DNA of 21,450 bases, from contig CAMPHD010000012.1 of NCBI GenBank assembly GCA_946885765.1, positions 1-21,450 of the forward strand, read 5' to 3'. The notes beneath the pieces are model-generated. The model was not told the DNA's origin. It saw nothing but the letters and a program-made list of their open reading frames with translations, and searched no databases. The stretch is from an uncultured Thalassospira sp. (lineage in GTDB: Bacteria; Pseudomonadota; Alphaproteobacteria; Rhodospirillales_A; Thalassospiraceae). The position numbers and the translations under genes are program-made. Below, one piece after another: positions 21,323 through 21,450 of the stretch; within the stretch, counting starts at the first letter, position 1; each line of letters begins with the position of its first letter.

Positions 21323-21338
21323 TGGCACGATTTTCGCA
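21323..21338 (+). promoter_or_regulatory. Sigma-54-type promoter of probable flgI
   Basis: TGGCAC-GATTT-TCGCA matches the flgF promoter at every conserved position, including the TCGCA variant of the -12 element. The predicted start is near 21349, about 48 nt before the ATG. Confidence 0.8.
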
Positions 21339-21396
21339 AAAGTGGTTTCCGAATTGTATCGGATGGCCCGCCATCCCCCGAAGCGGAACAAAGAAT

Positions 21397-21450
21397 ATGA
21401 TCACAGGTCTTGGCAAATATGCAGTGAAGGCAGCAGCGTTTGGCGTTCTG
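21397..21450 (+). CDS. flgI: Probable FlgI, P-ring protein (first 18 codons only)
   Basis: Eighteen codons are visible, encoding MITGLGKYAVKAAAFGVL. This is a basic then hydrophobic start typical of a signal peptide, and the frame is open to the window edge. FlgI is periplasmic and needs one. Identification rests mainly on position: divergent from fliX, after flgA and flgH, and behind a sigma-54 promoter. Another exported flagellar protein cannot be excluded from so short a stretch. Confidence 0.6.
   Translation, partial: MITGLGKYAVKAAAFGVL

Larger units (their letters stand above)
21043..21396. other. 354-nt divergent region between fliX and probable flgI
   Basis: It contains a sigma-54 promoter facing flgI and a near-match dyad (listed separately). 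No clear fliX promoter is visible on the minus strand, and no small gene is supported. Confidence 0.6.

Overview
This window is a dense flagellar and chemotaxis gene cluster from an alphaproteobacterium, most likely a Rhodospirillales member resembling Thalassospira. The placement is inferred from gene content: FliX, a DUF6468 protein beside FliM, a MotE-type protein, a DksA with a degenerate zinc finger, and sigma-54-type flagellar promoters. I see no mobile element, CRISPR array, tRNA or rRNA. Genes are closely packed and show no clear sign of foreign origin.

Layout. Positions 1-1809 (minus strand) hold flgB-flgC-fliE (proximal rod and MS-ring adaptor), an intrinsic terminator, then fliQ and the cut start of fliR (export gate). 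Positions 2091-4713 (plus) hold csrA, a stand-alone FlhB C-terminal-domain protein, a small helical protein, fliO and fliP, ending at a bidirectional terminator. Positions 4790-12352 (minus) look like one long transcription unit: cheY, cheZ, two tandem MotB-like genes, a 1174-residue exported AMIN-like/TPR protein and a Sel1-repeat protein. Positions 12575-15822 (minus) hold fliL-fliM-DUF6468-motE. Positions 16162-19786 (plus) hold flgF-flgG-flgA-flgH (distal rod, P-ring chaperone, L-ring). Then dksA and fliX lie on the minus strand, and the first codons of a probable flgI run off the plus-strand end.

Regulation. Four good sigma-54 (-24/-12) promoter matches lie upstream of flgB, flgF, flgH and probable flgI. 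Near each is a 13-bp dyad of the form GGCA-N5-TGCC: two perfect copies before flgF, one perfect copy before flgH, and one-mismatch copies at flgB and flgI. This is probably the local binding site of a FlbD-type activator, with FliX as its likely partner. dksA instead has a good sigma-70 promoter.

The most unusual part is the cheY-cheZ-motB-like-motB-like-TPR-Sel1 unit. It has no motA. One MotB-like protein lacks the proton-carrying aspartate and has a degenerate peptidoglycan-binding motif. Next to them is a very large periplasmic protein whose architecture recalls motor scaffold proteins. CheZ also ends in a peptide that resembles the CheY-binding N-terminus of FliM. Together these suggest an accessory stator or scaffold module linked to chemotactic switching.
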